Origin: Ceriagrion tenellum
Lineage: Eukaryota; Arthropoda; Insecta; Odonata; Coenagrionidae
Length of the DNA: 64,000 nt
Assembly: GCA_963169105.1 (NCBI GenBank)
Contig: OY720638.1
Span: 11,580,749-11,644,748, forward strand
Reading direction: 5' to 3'
Made by a program: the position numbers and the translations under genes. How positions within the stretch are numbered: position 1 is the first letter of the stretch; every line of letters begins with the position of its first letter. The notes beneath the pieces were generated by a model that worked only from the letters and a program-made list of their open reading frames with translations, was not told the origin of the DNA and did no database searches. Shown here piece by piece: positions 34,940 through 48,194 of the stretch.

Positions 34940-35400
34940 CTTCAGTAAATGTAGAACAGTGAAGAAAGCAATTTTAGCCTCAAAGAAAAAGGAAACAAAG
35001 GAAGGAAGTAATTTCACTTAGTAACTACAGAGGAAGTAATTCATCAAAATAAATGTATGGGCTATTTTATAAGAATAGCAATGAAGTCAAGGTGATAATA
35101 GGTACAGCAAAGACGGTTTAAGTAATGAGAATAAAGTACTGAATGATAAGAGTGGGTCTCAAAGAGAGGAGTACGTGAAATTGTTGGGAAGAAAAAAGTC
35201 AATGAAAAATTGAAAAAAAATATATTTTTGGGACATATCCTGCGGCATGACAGCTTCTTCACAAAATTTCGGAAGGGAATAGAATGGGATGAGAGGTCAA
35301 GGAAGAAAATGAAGGAATGCATTAAACCAATCATGAAGGATTTATGAAGGGGTTAGGAGATAGATAAGAGAGCGGAGAGCTGCAGCAAACTACGCCAAAT
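34940..35400 (+). mobile_element. Non-LTR retrotransposon C-terminal remnant
   Basis: Around 35215-35340 a plus frame reads FLGHILRHDSFFTKF-like text and then a Lys/Arg-rich GKR-type block. This parallels the ILRHD motif of LINE pol C-termini. It has several stops. It may belong to the same family as 36480-36965 but is a separate fragment. Confidence 0.45.
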
Positions 35401-36479
35401 AATTGTTCCAAATTTGGCAACTTTTTTGTGTACTTCAGGGCAATGAAATGGATTGGCACCTAGATTAACTTAGAGGGATAAAAAAATGTACGCCCATTTT
35501 TCGCAATAAGAGCCTCTTTCTAGAGGTGCTATTCCAAATTTTTAGCCTTTCATGTTGAGATAAGCATTAAATTGATAATGAGAAGAAAAACTGTTTAGAA
35601 TGTTTTTTATGTCAAAATATTTTGCTATACAGAATATGTACACTCATATACGCTAGAAACATCATAATAGCCACCAATTTTCCCCTAATAGGTGCATTAC
35701 ATGTTACTACCTACATTAGTTTCTCTTTTTCAAATTCAAAGCGGACCAAATACGCCGAGGAATCCCAAACTTGTTCCTGAAACACGACCGCATAAAAATT
35801 ATGCAGCAGAGAGTTTAGACAACGCCTTGCAAGCTATCAAAAACAAAATTTTGCCGATTCTTCAACATGCATTAAAGTATCGCATTCCGATAAAGACGAT
35901 GCTCATGAAGGGCTGAGAAAAACTCCAATCCTAAGAAATCACAAGAAAAACACTAAATACTACTGGAAGGATGAAATAAAGCAGCTGATCCACCGGCACA
36001 AACAGCTTGGCAGACGGGGTACATACAGTGAGAATGAGCTTAGGGCTTCTAAGGAGTAGTTCAGTTCTGAAACCAATTAATTTAACTTTGCAGAATTTAT
36101 GTAAAAATTAAATATATTTATTATAATTAACCTTAAATTATGACTTAAATAGCCTAACCTTATCTTTGAAATTATTTTTAATGTTAATTTTGGGTTCCAT
36201 CTTAACCAAGGGTTGATAAATGAAATAATTTCTGCTACAAATATCTCAAACAATCATAAATCAGCTACTGATGGGTAACAATAAGGAATATCAATTGCCC
36301 CTAGTCTTTCAAAGCGAAAAACAGAACTGTCCCCAATTGAAGGGTTAAGATTGGAACGCGAGTAGAGGGCATTGATAGCAAAGATTGATCGCAGAGTAAA
36401 GTTATGTTCATATTTGGAAAGAGAAAAGTCAAGTTCATGAAAAATGATAATATCAACAAACTAGCAAAGTAAACACGAA

Positions 36480-36965
36480 CAGCAGATATTAAAAACCTAA
36501 AATAGTGTCCCAAAGTTTTCAAATTCTGGAGCATGCGAAAACATTCATGTGGAGCGTGACACACTATGGATCGGAAGCATGGGAGATTAAAAAACCGGGA
36601 AAGACTAGAAACTTCTGAAACCTTGTGTTGAAGGAGGATGGTGAAGATAAAATGGTCGTGCAAAATTGGAAATCTTAACGGAAGTAGAAGAGGAAAGAAC
36701 CATGTGGATCACTTTACAGAAAAGAATAACCAGATGGATGGAACACAAGATGAAGCAAAATGGGTCTGTGAAGAACATAACGGAAGGAAAAATAAATGAA
36801 AAAGTCACCAGAGGAAAACCCAGGCATTAGGTACACGGAAAAAAATGAAGAGAAAGTACGAGGGAAGAGCTCCCAGGAAGTAAGGGAAATAGCACTAGGT
36901 AGGGAAAGGAGTAGGGCTTCGGTCAACCAATCTTAGAATTGGACGACAAATGATGATGACGATGA
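36480..36965 (+). mobile_element. Non-LTR retrotransposon C-terminal fragment with TGATGA tail
   Basis: Plus-strand fragments read KTFMWSVTLYGSEAWEI, then further on KVTRGKPRH and GRERSRASVNQS. This is the familiar C-terminal segment of insect LINE pol proteins (V.LYGSE.W, then RGRPR, then NQS). It ends in a GATGATGACGATGACG tail (36950-36965), the microsatellite tail expected at a LINE 3' end. Frameshifts and stops are present. It is in the 5.3-kb intron between exons D and E. Confidence 0.65.
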
Positions 36966-37038
36966 CGCCATTTCTTTGTTTCATGGGTTCCATTCGGTCA
37001 TTTGCTAGTTATACCCTCTTCCATTGAATGAGCTGAGA

Positions 37039-37090
37039 ATTTTTCCTGAGCTCGCAATGAAAACTATTTCATTGCGGGCTCAGGAAAAAT
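37039..37090. repeat. 24-bp inverted repeat (hairpin)
   Basis: The arms 37039-37062 and 37067-37090 pair with one mismatch around ACTA (core CCTGAGCTCGCAATGAAA). It lies in the intron between exons D and E and has no adjacent T-run to suggest a terminator. Confidence 0.7.
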
Positions 37091-39416
37091 ATTTATTTAT
37101 ACATTTATATAATAACAAATATCAATAATAGGAATATCAAAATGTTCCAATAGCATGTCTTTCACTGCAGAAAATGAAACTATGACTTAAGTTCCAGTCG
37201 TGGATGCCATCTCTGAGAGTTCTGAGCCTCTGAAGCCCGTCTAGGTGTAATCAAGAGTGGGGTGAAGACGGATACATTTGAACAGTACGGTTATACTCGA
37301 AGAGATGAAGAGTTTATGATAAGCACAAAACAAACTTGGGTATAAGATATTCATAACAAGAAAAAATATTAATTACTGCCCCATGAGAAGATTTAGAAAA
37401 TAATAGCTCTGGAAATCTTCCCAAAAGAAAACAAATATAACTGACGAAGACACTAAAGAAAAGAATCTTCAGCAGTCAATTCAGCCGCTTCTTCTTAAAT
37501 CATCACCGAGAAAAATTCGAGATTTTATACCTATAACCTTCCGAACTTAATACCACCAATAATGGCGGCGAAGATTGATGAAAGAACACTGAATTTTTCC
37601 TCATAAAAATTGAGGAAAGTGTGCCTGCTATCAATCATCTTCATTTCTTAAGATATTTCATTTTTTTAAAGTACGCTAGAAAAGTGGGTGCTTCGTATCC
37701 TCAAATTTTTGTTGCTCTGCGGTGGAAAAAGCAGCAAAAATTAGTGTAAATATCACGCTAGAAATACTCGTAATATTTTAATCAACCATCAACCAAAATT
37801 ATTAGAGAAATAATAACAGATTTGAATTATAATAATAAGAGATTATTTATTCCAACTGCCCACTATTTAAAATAAATACTTAGAAATAGGATACAAACGA
37901 AAATGCAAGCAGCAACTAAATACACGTCAATAAAGCTTATGAATGTACGGCTGGTGTGATGATTTGGACGGGCAAATCTCATATGTCTGAGAAACTCTTT
38001 CGACCCATAGAAGTTTAATGATTTCCAGCCTCAGGCGGTCGATGTAACAAAACCCTTGTAACATACGGAAATGCTGTGCTCAGGATATCCTATGATCACT
38101 TTCTGCCTTTTGCAAATAATAAACGAATATTTGACTTTCACTCTCTACTTTTTACAAAGTGATGGGATCCTACGCTAAAGCTTAAGAAACAGCAAGGCAT
38201 ACCGGCAGCTTGGCATTCTACGCCAGGGGTGCGTACGTTAAATTACCTCCAGGATAAATATCTCCAGTAGAATTTAAATTTCACCAGCTTATTTCTTGGA
38301 CAAAAAGGAATATTCAAATTGGTTGGCGAAGTGTTTCAAAGGAAATAGAAACACGTGGTCATGATCACCACAAAATATTTTATGAGATAAGAGAGTGAAA
38401 TGTGATAAACTTGCCCTTTTTCGGGATGTCATGCGTAAAATATTCAAGAAATATGATGACACTACGATACATGAGAAAAAATTCATCGGCAGCAATTGTA
38501 AGACCCTCGGGGTTACAGCTATACATTCTATACATTAGACCAACTGATATGGGCATTGTGTCCTATACTTCACTTAATACTGTCTGATACATGTGAGAGA
38601 ACGATTTATTTGCGTAGCAAGGTTGACATGATACCCCGAGCAATATTTAGACGAGCTGAACGTTTTTACACACATCTACATCCTATCGTATTATGGGAAT
38701 TGTGTGTTGCTTTTTAAACACTGCTGCGCGACATTGAGATGGATGTGTCAGCGGGTCAAAAAGTAGCTGCAGATGGTAGGCGTAGAGCGGCATTTATGAT
38801 TAAGAGGCAGACATTATTACGCTCGGCGGAGCGTCTGAAAACTGGACCGGAAGCTTGAAGAGGAGGAAGAAATGGACACAATCAGTCACAGAGTCAAGCT
38901 AAAGCATGGCTTCCATTCCTCCGATTTTGCTGCGGTTGCGCACGTCGCTGTAAGCCCACATTGTCATGCTTTAGACATCGTCGAACTGTCAAGACCTACC
39001 ATCGATTGACACTATATAGCTGCAGTGCAGTCTTTCAGCCTCATTGACGCCGCTGGAGATAACCAAGAGGACTTTGACAGTCGCATTCTATTATAATTTT
39101 CATGCACTGTGCAGTACAACCACAAGTTACCAAATGATTTGTTACACTGGTAATCAGACAATTACCTTGCAATTCACGTTCTATGATGAATTCAAATAAT
39201 TGTAGTTTTTTGCAAAACTCTTGCGAGAGAAGATTGACTCCGTGGATGTCATAGTAGAACATGAAGTAAGAGACAATTGCAACAGTTTTTTGGCCAGCAT
39301 TGCGACGCAGGCGACATTTCACGGCTTCAATTGTCAGTCTGGGTTACAGAGAAGTGGATGTGTGAAAATGCATGCCGTTGGTCGAGCATTGGGGGTCGAG
39401 TATGTTGGGCACGTAC

Positions 39417-39687
39417 CTTCCGGAGGTGAGGGCCGCGGCGCCGCTGGCGGTCCTGCGTGGGCCGCCGCTGCTTCCCCGGCGCGGCTGCGTCTGCGATCGC
39501 GAGAGCGGCCGCAGGTGCGGGGCGAGGCCGGCCGCCGTCATCGGGTTCACGTAGAGGCCGTCCTCGGCGCCCGCCGTCGGCATGCTGCACCCCACCTCCG
39601 CCTCCTTGGGCTCCGGATCCGGCGGGTGCAGGTAGAATGGCTCCGGGTCCCGGCTTCGGCCTCCCGCGCCCCCAACACGAGGCGTAC
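39417..39687 (-). CDS. Forked-like exon D, Pro/Gly/Arg-rich linker with FYLH motif
   Basis: This 271-nt GC-rich exon has acceptor tccatag at 39688 and donor GTACGT below 39417 on the minus strand. The favoured frame reads EPFYLHPPDPEPKEAEVG, then GAEDGLYVNPMTAAGLAPHL and a low-complexity Arg/Gly/Ser stretch. This frame is chosen because its final two bases complete a Ser codon with the first base of exon E. It also contains an FYLH motif that recurs in exon E. The other two minus frames and a plus-strand frame are open through base composition. The exon enters with two bases, which does not match the phase-0 end of exon C, so an intervening exon is likely. It has no recognised domain and is probably disordered. 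Confidence 0.72.
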
Positions 39688-40539
39688 CTATGGACGGAAT
39701 CGAGACACAGGGCGAAGCGGCGCACTGGAAGAGAAGAGATTAGAGCATTGAGTTCCCTCGGTCAAAGGAGAAACAATTGCGATGTAACACAAGTAAACTG
39801 AAAAGTTTCAATGCCTGAGCGACGAAATCTGAGGTGGGTGAAATTTTTCAAGATTAAAAAGAGGCATGGCAAATAATATTATGATCTAAATAAAGCAAGG
39901 TTGAGCAGATCACTTACATTACTAAATCTGTGTGCGTCGAGTATGGTGGATTTTGAAAAAAATTATTACTCTGGATACATATGCTTAAGTCGTCCGAAAT
40001 TAGTTATATTTGGATGGGAAAAAGCTAAATACCAGCCGTTGTTGTGAGATGCTCATGTGTGACAATATAGTAAATAACAAACTCTCATCAGGATTTAGTT
40101 TCTTTGAGATGAATTTACAGTCTCCGTATAGATTAATATTTTTCATTTTTTTGTTGTTAGCATAATAAAATTTTCTATTTAGTGAGACTTTTTACTAGAA
40201 ATATGAATATAAATTATTGGTCAAACTGTCTTCTATCTTAATATAAAATATTTTATCCAGAATCTGGTTAATTTCAGAAAGTATAACCAATAATTAACGC
40301 AAGTAGAGACAACATACATTCTATCCTAGGATAAGATGGGTTAGTTCTCAGGTGAAAAGACTACCACAACATTCAGCTTTCTTGAGAGAGATCTCGCCTA
40401 CAAATTTTTTTCGCGTCAATAAATAGATACAACTCCCTTGATACAAGTTTCAGTCTTATGATTGAATCCGATGTTCCGCCTGGTACAATGAATCATGAAG
40501 CAAATAATCGGGGAATGCAAGATATTCAAAACAGAGTGG

Positions 40540-41900
40540 ATGGAAAGCTTCTAAAATCGACAACATCATGAGGAATGGAACTCTCAAGACTGCACAAAAC
40601 ATCCGAGGTGGTACTTCTTGTTAAATCGATGAACGTCCAAATGCATCAGAGAGGAGAAAGAGAAAAATCTTACAGAGTAAGAAGAAACAGGCTAAAAGAT
40701 TTAAGAAATAAATAGAAAAACAATATGAAAAACCAGAAATAATTAAAAATAGGCTGTTAAATAAAAAGAGCAAGGGGATTTAAGTATGCAGAGGCCCTAG
40801 AATCTTTGGGAGCAAATTTGGTAATGGCACTGAAAGAACTAGAGTAAAACAAGGCAATTGGATCAAAAAATATAAGCTAAGAAATAAGTAAGGATCTTGG
40901 TAATCCCACTGAAGAGTAATTAAGGACAGCTACACCATTTAAAATGTGCCAGAGGGTTTGGAAAAGAGTTTAATGATTTAGATGCCGAAGTCAAAAAGGA
41001 CCGAAAGATGTGAGAATCACAAAACTCTGAGCTTGACGTCCAAAATGTAAGATTAGTCACCAGAAGAATAAAAAAAGATAGAAGAAAATATTTCGGACAA
41101 CAGCTTCGGTTATCAGAAGAACAATGGAAGCAGAGTGGCCGTACTTCGGTCTGCGAATCATCACAGAAAAGTTTAAGCATATAAAAACATTGTATGAGGA
41201 ATTTGTAAACTTGAAGAAAGTCCTTGGTAACGTCGAATAATTACATATTTCTTGTTAGAATACTACTTGACTAAAATATAGGAATATAATTCTACAGGAT
41301 ATATGATCAAAGTCACTGAATTGAGAATGCAGGACGGAGGACTAAAATTCATAGAAGCTAAAATGCTCACAGTAGTTATATAATAATGCAACATTTCAAT
41401 GTCTTATATTTAGCATATACCTAGTGGAAGCAGTCAAAAGAAGGGAGAATCAAAGGATTTTAGGCGAAGGGAAAAGAAATCAGCAAGTTTGTTTTGCCGA
41501 TGATTTCGCTGTCGTAACAGAGAAGTCGGAAAACTAGCAATCATGCATGTGAACAGCGCATGGAGAACTACTAGGTTACAAAATGAGTATTTCAGGGAGG
41601 AAAAAAAGTCAAGCATGCGGAATTGAAAAGCTGACGGGAGAAATTGCGCTCCGAGGAGAGCTGCTATAACAGGTGGAATACCTTGGGTGCTGCATAACTT
41701 GGGACGGGAGAAGTTCAACGGGCACCAAGCGAATCATCTGTTGTGTACAAGGAGAAAAGGATAACCAGTAAGGAAGCAGTACATGGAAGCATTCGTGCGC
41801 TAGATGCCTCAGAGATATGGACTATTTGAAATCCGGAACCGAAGAGAAGAGATTCCTTCAAAACTGGACGTTAAAGGTGGATTCTGAAGATGAAATGGAT
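40540..41900 (+). mobile_element. Decayed non-LTR retrotransposon RT fragment
   Basis: Discontinuous plus-strand frames keep LINE RT motifs. The region about 40810-40900 reads MALKELE..NKAIGS.NIS.EISKDLG, the block found ahead of the RT palm. The segment at 41480-41530 reads VCFADDFAVVTE, an F-A-D-D catalytic box. Several stops lie between and after these, so it is a fossil. It sits in the 4.8-kb intron between exons C and D, antisense to the gene. Confidence 0.6.
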
Positions 41901-43703
41901 GGGTATCTTATGAGCAATCTGCCAAGAAATTTTACATTTATAGTTACTCATTTAATCGACTTTATGCACTTAAAATATGAGAATCCAATCCAAACGAAGC
42001 AATTTCTGCTGAACAGTCGGAATAACAAGGACAGATGAGAGAAGTTTTTATGTAAGCTAGATACAAATAAGTGAAGAGGTGTGAGGTGCATGGGAAGAAA
42101 GATGAAGGCGCAATTTAGGGGAAAAGGAAGAAAAGGGAGTGATGACCTGAACGACGAGCTGAAGGGAAGTATTGCTAATATTCGAAGCTGGAGCAGATGG
42201 AGATGGTGTGAGGATATAAGAAGAAATCACCAGAGGAGCCGAGGTTGGCATGAGAGGAGGCGCTGGGTCTATTCCACATGTACGAAGATGGGAAGGATCG
42301 TATAAGGGCTTCATTAGGGCTTTAGACGGGGAAAAGCCGATGGTAGCAGTTGAAGGACAAACGTCACTCTGTTGTGTATTGCTTTGTGGGAAGGATGGAA
42401 CAGGGCGGGTAATGAGTTAGACGGATTAACTTGGACTGATTTTAGTGCGCGGTGCTAGTTGATGAAGTCGCAAGAGGGAAGCGTTGATATAGCTATCGGA
42501 ATGAGTAACACCATTGGTGTTCATTTTATGCCGGCGTCTTGAGATACTGGAGTGTAATTGAAGGGTCCTTGGATATGGAGAGGGCCTAAAATTTAGGATG
42601 AGCGAGGGCTGAAGGTAGATGCTTACAAACACGCTCATACGTTCCACGGGGGAGTCAGGAATGAAGCTGTCGGTAAGCCAGGACTAGTTTTTTAAGGGGT
42701 ATGTAAAACAGAGGGATGCGTGGGTGAGAGGAATTGTTTAAAGGGAATAGACCTGCTACGTCAGGTGTACTCAGAAGCGTTAACAGTTGGAAGGAGATGT
42801 AAATGAAATGCAAAACCAGCAAGAGTAGAGAGAGGGTGAAAAAGCTCTTCCAAGGCTCCACTAGGGTAACCAGATTGCGGGGCAGTCTTCGTCTTAAGAT
42901 ACGCTCGAAATATAAATGAGGATTAAAATCGAGGGAAGAGGTAGATGCTGATTATAATTCAAATCTTTCGGGAGGTACTGGTGTGAGGGCAGGCAGAGAA
43001 CCCCTGAAATAGTTCAATGAACAGAAACCAAGTAAATGCGGCAGGGCCGGGAGGATCCTATTTATCGTGAAAAGGGTTCATGAAAATGATCCATTGGAGA
43101 GCAAAAAGGTCGAACTTTAAGAGGGACTCAACATCCTTGCAAAATTCCATTCATCCCATTTGACAGAAGTGTCTCGTCACCAAGGTTACTTTAAAGTGAA
43201 ATTGTTAGTTGACGAGAACTCATTAATATCAAGTGACTTTCATCATTTTAGGGAGAAAATAATAAAAGATTATGGCTATGAAGAAAGTTTGATGTGTAGT
43301 CGTGAATTATGGGGGAATACAAACTATGATATGAGTCTTCACGTATGAGATTCCAAGGAAGTAGTAAACGCATTGGAGTTATGAGGACGAAACTGAGGTC
43401 ACGGGTGTACCCAGCGAGGGGCGGGTGAAATTACCCTCCCTTAAGAGCACAAAAACTAAACCTAGAAACGTCAAGAAAATCACTCCCAAAAGCTGAGTTT
43501 TGCTCTGAGGAAGATGAACGAGTGACTCGTCTCAACGTCGCCTACGGAAGCCTAACCCGGCCACGCAACCGGAAAGAACCTTCAATTTTATGCACCAGAA
43601 TGCCTACGATCTCTTTGCATGTAATTTTCGTAACACAAATTAAGTACATGTAATTCACGTTACAATTTAATACACATGAAACTATTTGACTTCCAAGGAA
43701 ATA

Positions 43704-43736
43704 CGACCAAAAAAAAAAAATAAAAAAAAAATAAAA
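43704..43736 (+). repeat. A-rich tract
   Basis: Two A runs of about 12 and 9 bases separated by T. It could be the tail of an old retroposed sequence on the plus strand. The sequence before it (42.0-43.7 kb) shows no recognised protein. Confidence 0.6.
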
Positions 43737-44480
43737 GCGAAGAGGACTTGCTAAAATACCCCAGGGAGACTTCAAATGTGAGATGATATAAAACGGTTGA
43801 TTGGAAGGCGATGAAGGAGTTGAATGGGTGATTAAGCCAGCTACGCCATTTATATATGATGAATGATATGAAGGCCGTAGAAAACAATTATCAATTTTAA
43901 TCCAGTTAATTAAAAGTATATTTTGATGTGGGTAAGATAAAAATAATTACTATATTTACGAATATTATTTTGGCCAGTTCAGGTGTGGATAGTTTTATGT
44001 AGGTTAATATAATTTCATAAGTGGAGCTGGAAAATTTCCGATATCAAATTGAAAATACAATTCACAAATTAAAGCGCAATGGGTTTAGTCCATGATTTTG
44101 ACGGAAGCTCTATACCAGTGACTCTGGAGTAAAACTTGCCATTCAAAATATTAAGATCTTGAGGTCCATTAGGAAGACTTTAGATAGAGATAAATTGTAT
44201 TCAAACATCATGGGTTCCTACATAGCTCTTCGTTTGCGTCCGGTGTACCGCTTTACCTTCCCGAATCTTGGACGACAGCTCTCCGGGTAGGGATTGGAGC
44301 CCGACGGACGACAGCAGCATTCATTCCCGAGAGGTGGTGCACGATGCTCGAGGGAACAGGATGCATAGCTCACCCGCTTTGCTCTCAGTGTTGAAAGAGA
44401 CTCAAGGTGGATAGCGCAATGCGCGAAAAAGAACGAAATATTCTAAAAAAAGAAAAGTTGAGCAACTAAGAGATACGTAC

Positions 44481-44621
44481 CCTTTGGGGTGGATCTTCCG
44501 TTTTAGCACAAGGACATCGGCATGGCGATTTCATGCTCCCCAGGATTGGCTCCATAGTAGTCACCTTCGGCATGGCTTGATAATCGGATGAGGCACCGTT
44601 TTGAACTAGAATTTCCAAGCA
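44481..44621 (-). CDS. Forked/espin-like exon C, last ankyrin helix and Cys-rich linker
   Basis: This 141-nt exon encodes 47 codons. It begins CLEILVQNGASSDYQ, which completes the ankyrin repeat started in exon B and matches the espin helix CCQILVVNGAELD. It then leaves the repeat for a linker with a short cysteine cluster, CRCPCAK. The acceptor is tttccctttgcag and the donor is GTACGT, both good on the minus strand. It starts and ends in phase 0. The next recognised exon (39687) needs one carried-in base, so this exon cannot splice directly to it in frame. It is too short to stand out as an ORF and was found by reading for the continuation of exon B. Confidence 0.82.
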
Positions 44622-46149
44622 CTGCAAAGGGAAAGATAGCTTCGTGAGTAACGAGGGATATGCAGGAGTTTCAAAGAACTCGAAAACAGAATGTAATTTA
44701 GCGTTCTTAAAAAAAGCTTATCTATTTGCTGGTTATCATATACGATGAAAAATCGAAAGTATTAAAAAGTGTTGGTGGGTAATAGATACATCTAGGCTTA
44801 GCTACAGTACCCGAGGTTTCACAAATTAAAGTAACATATATACGGATACATTTTAATTCAAAAAGTAGTTTCACATTAAAATCATACCTTTTTCTGGCTG
44901 GAGCATAAGTTATTGCCTCAGAAAGTATCTCATGGCGCTTGATAACATACGGAGGCATTATGTTATGACATCCCTGAGGAATTATAGAGGTAATAAACAC
45001 CACCAAGTTAAGGTTGTATTGGTTTATCGCAATCATTTATGATTCATTGGCAGATGTGTGAAAACATTAGTCAAATAAATTTAAAATATTTATTGACATG
45101 AAAAATGGTTAAAATTTGTTGTACACAATAGTAGATATATACCAGAAAAAAGGAAATGTGAATGGGTTTCTAAAATTTGCTCAAATCAAAAATGTTTTAA
45201 ATAGGAACTTGCAACACAAAAGTTAACATTTCCCAACAATTCGGCTCTCATTACCTCATCGAAATAATTGACGGTGAATGCGCCACCAACTCTCCAGCTT
45301 TATTTCTGGTGTTCACATTCCAATTTTAACACTTGGCATAATTGCTAAATATCACCGTTAAGTGAGATTATCAGCCATCGACGTCAGGAAAGGTGTACTT
45401 ATGACCAAGTTGATTTCTGATATCGACAACATCCACGCTCCTTTCACCACGCTGGTGGATTCGAACACACAGACAGACTGGATAAACCTGGTAAATTGAA
45501 ATAGTTTTAAGGTATTCTTTCCAATGCACAATTCTTGATTACAAGAGAACTGTAGGAACCTACAAAAATATTTGAATCCAGAAAAAACCGTCTCATGAGC
45601 AATGAAAGAATATTATGATAAGCATCCTTCCAGAATGAAACAAGTGACAGTTCCCTCCAGAAAAAAATACCAAAACAAGAAATGGAATCATCCATTTATT
45701 TCTTTGCCAATACGCAAAACGCTACGCTACTCAGGCTTTCTCGCTTACTTCCAAATATTATCCTTGCCACAATTTTCACGTATTTTCGTGACATAATACG
45801 GCAAGGATATATGTCACGTTGCCAAGAACGACACGAGTGCCGTAGAGTTCGTCCGAGGTAAGAGCGCAGTTGACAGAAATGGAGCCAGTTCGTTAACACG
45901 TCCAATGCAGTTTGGTGAAGGGAATCACGTGATGGAAGAATCCATAGTTGTGGTCTCTGTTTAGATCATGCGATCTTAAAATATTTTTTTAATAACTTTC
46001 TAAGCTGAATCAAATTTATGTCATCTGCTCTGTTATCTTGGATGGACTCCGATAGGATTCAACCCCAAAGTTTGTGGGCTCTCGAAGTTTACTCTTCCCT
46101 TGCATAGTCACTGTCTACGGACCGCATGGCTATACCATCCAGTCCCATG

Positions 46150-46250
46150 GAATTAAAACTCCACGGAGAGGAGGTCCTCAGTAGCATCGTGGTCCGCGCA
46201 CTGACCCGGCAAGCCAAAGGCCCGTGGATCGACCCCAGGTTGAGGTGGAT
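46150..46250 (+). repeat. tRNA-like SINE segment beside exon B
   Basis: TAGCATCGTGGTCCGCGC resembles an A box, and GGATCGACCCC resembles a B box about 35 bases later. It lies about 75 bases downstream (gene sense) of exon B in the 1.7-kb intron, antisense to the gene. No cloverleaf was confirmed. Confidence 0.45.
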
Positions 46251-46324
46251 TTCCATTCGTGGCTATTGTATCGAAGCCGAGGACTCGGCATTCCACAGAG
46301 ATCGCTTCCCGGCCGTAGACTCAC

Positions 46325-46510
46325 CTCGAGTTGCTCGTTCTCGGCCGCGTCGTTGACGGGGCTTTTGCCGGACTTGTCGAGCGTGAGGCGGGCGCCCGCG
46401 TGGCGCAACAGCCAGCGGACGACGCCCGCGTGGCCCCGCGATGCCGCGAAGTGCAGCGCCGTGGCACCGTCGCTGTCCCTCAGGTCCGGGTCCACTCCCC
46501 TTTCGGCCAC
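46325..46510 (-). CDS. Forked/espin-like exon B, ankyrin repeats
   Basis: This 186-nt exon encodes exactly 62 codons. It starts VAERGVDPDLRDSDGATALH, continues with FAASRGHAGVVRWLLRHAGA, and ends in SPVNDAAENEQLE. These match the last full ankyrin repeats of espin, where DGATAMHFAASRGH and PLHDAAENGELE occur. The acceptor is attcgcag on the minus strand and the donor is a consensus GTGAGT. Both ends are phase 0, so it joins exon A and exon C without breaking the repeat. GC content rises sharply against the AT-rich introns, which explains the overlapping open frames on both strands. It carries no stop or frameshift, which suggests a live gene. Confidence 0.9.
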
Positions 46511-48194
46511 CTGCGAATACAATGGAACAGATTATGAATGGATCCTCAGCATTGTTTCGGAGCTTGTTTCCGTGCTTTGATTCCTACAAAACGTGTGGAC
46601 TCTTTGGGATCGACTGAGCAGTTTAACACTTCGCCCAACTCTTACACTTGTCGACAGCCAACATCCAGCCGACTTCATTGACGAGTTGTAACCCTGCTCA
46701 CATTGATTGAGTCACAGATGGAGTCACTTTGCCTAAGAATAGCGGTTGGGTGCTCTCTCTCTCTCCCCATTTTGTAACAGTTACTCCTCCTCGGTAACAT
46801 TTCCCAGAAACGAAATTACATCCCACTTGAAACGCTCATAAAATGAATGCTAAGTCAAAAAGTAACGCATAGCAAATAGGGACGTATTTATCTTTCATTG
46901 AATCGAATGTTCCATAAATTACTCAAAATCTCTAATGGCGGCAGGTCGCATTTACTTAAGCCGAAAGTAATAAATTAAATGCAAGAATAAATTTCCAAAA
47001 ATCAGTAATTTACACCCATGAAGAGATTAAAATAACTTTACATGTAATTATCAATTCAGGATTACTAAAAAATTGTATTATAAGAGCCTTAAACTTAAAT
47101 ACAAAGCATAGTGTTGTGGCACAATGCTGCGTTGCAAATGTTTCTGGTAGAGACTCGGTCAAAAAATGTGCATAAGCTACTGAAGGGGGTGACGGTTGAA
47201 ACTAACAGCGAAATGAAATAATTGTGAAAAAACCCTTTGCAGTCGATTAAAATCAATAATTGGAGTGATCGGTAAAATCTCTGACCAATTACATATATTT
47301 TTACAATCCATCCCGAGAAAAGTGATTACCAAAATTTAGCAACAACTTTGAGAGAACATTTCAAATAACATTATAGTGTGAAAAAAGTAGCGATTTCATG
47401 TAAAAGCAAATCAAATGTAATCATCACCGGTGAATGGATCTCGAGCCACAAATTACGTACCATCACTGAATTTATATTTTTATCGTTCATCTTTCACTCA
47501 CGCCCTGTTCTTCAGTGTGATGCCACCTTTCTCCTCCGACTGGTCCAGTAAAAAGATGGCTCCTGCCACCGAGGCAGCCTGGGTCTATTATTCCTTAGAT
47601 TCTGTCATTTTCCCCTTGATGGCTTAAGACCTCCATTCTAAATCAGCCTTTGAATCAGCTTCAGCAACCAAAGACAATTTATTCTAGGGATTAAACTGGA
47701 TCCTTTGAACCGCCGTATCCATTCTTTTTACTACCCTCTATTCATGCAGTATAGGAGCCAGCATTAAACTTAACGGTCTCACCGATTTTCAAAGGGGTGG
47801 TTAGTCACGTATGGAAAAAATCTTTCAAAATAAGAGGCTCACACGCAACGTCGGCAATGCACCACTCATAGATACGCTGCATGCGAGGATGTTGCTCTCA
47901 AAGCGGCTGAATTTGCCAAGAGGTATTATCATTACCAATAATTAGGCAGGGTAAACTATACACAGCAGAATAAGCATGGTTTTCACGACTCCGTGGTGGT
48001 ACGATGAGATCAGAGCCCACCATTAGCCATATTTGGACCCATTCGTATAGATGGCGGTAAAGTTCGTGCATGGAATCGCGGAAGGAGGTCCAGCTGTCAT
48101 AAAACAAATGTTGATATTGCAAGCCCGCGGATGAGGATTTCTTGTGTTTGGGCAAGCCAGCGAGCGTATGTGACCGGAGCTGTGATCGATATCG

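Noticed and set aside
39221..39801. Plus-strand 176- and 114-codon ORFs and a 132-codon minus ORF over exon D
   Set aside because: Low-complexity Arg/Ala/Gly products from GC-rich sequence; they do not connect to other exons.
46126..46580. Plus-strand ORFs over exon B
   Set aside because: Antisense shadows of the ankyrin exon, which has clear family similarity on the minus strand.
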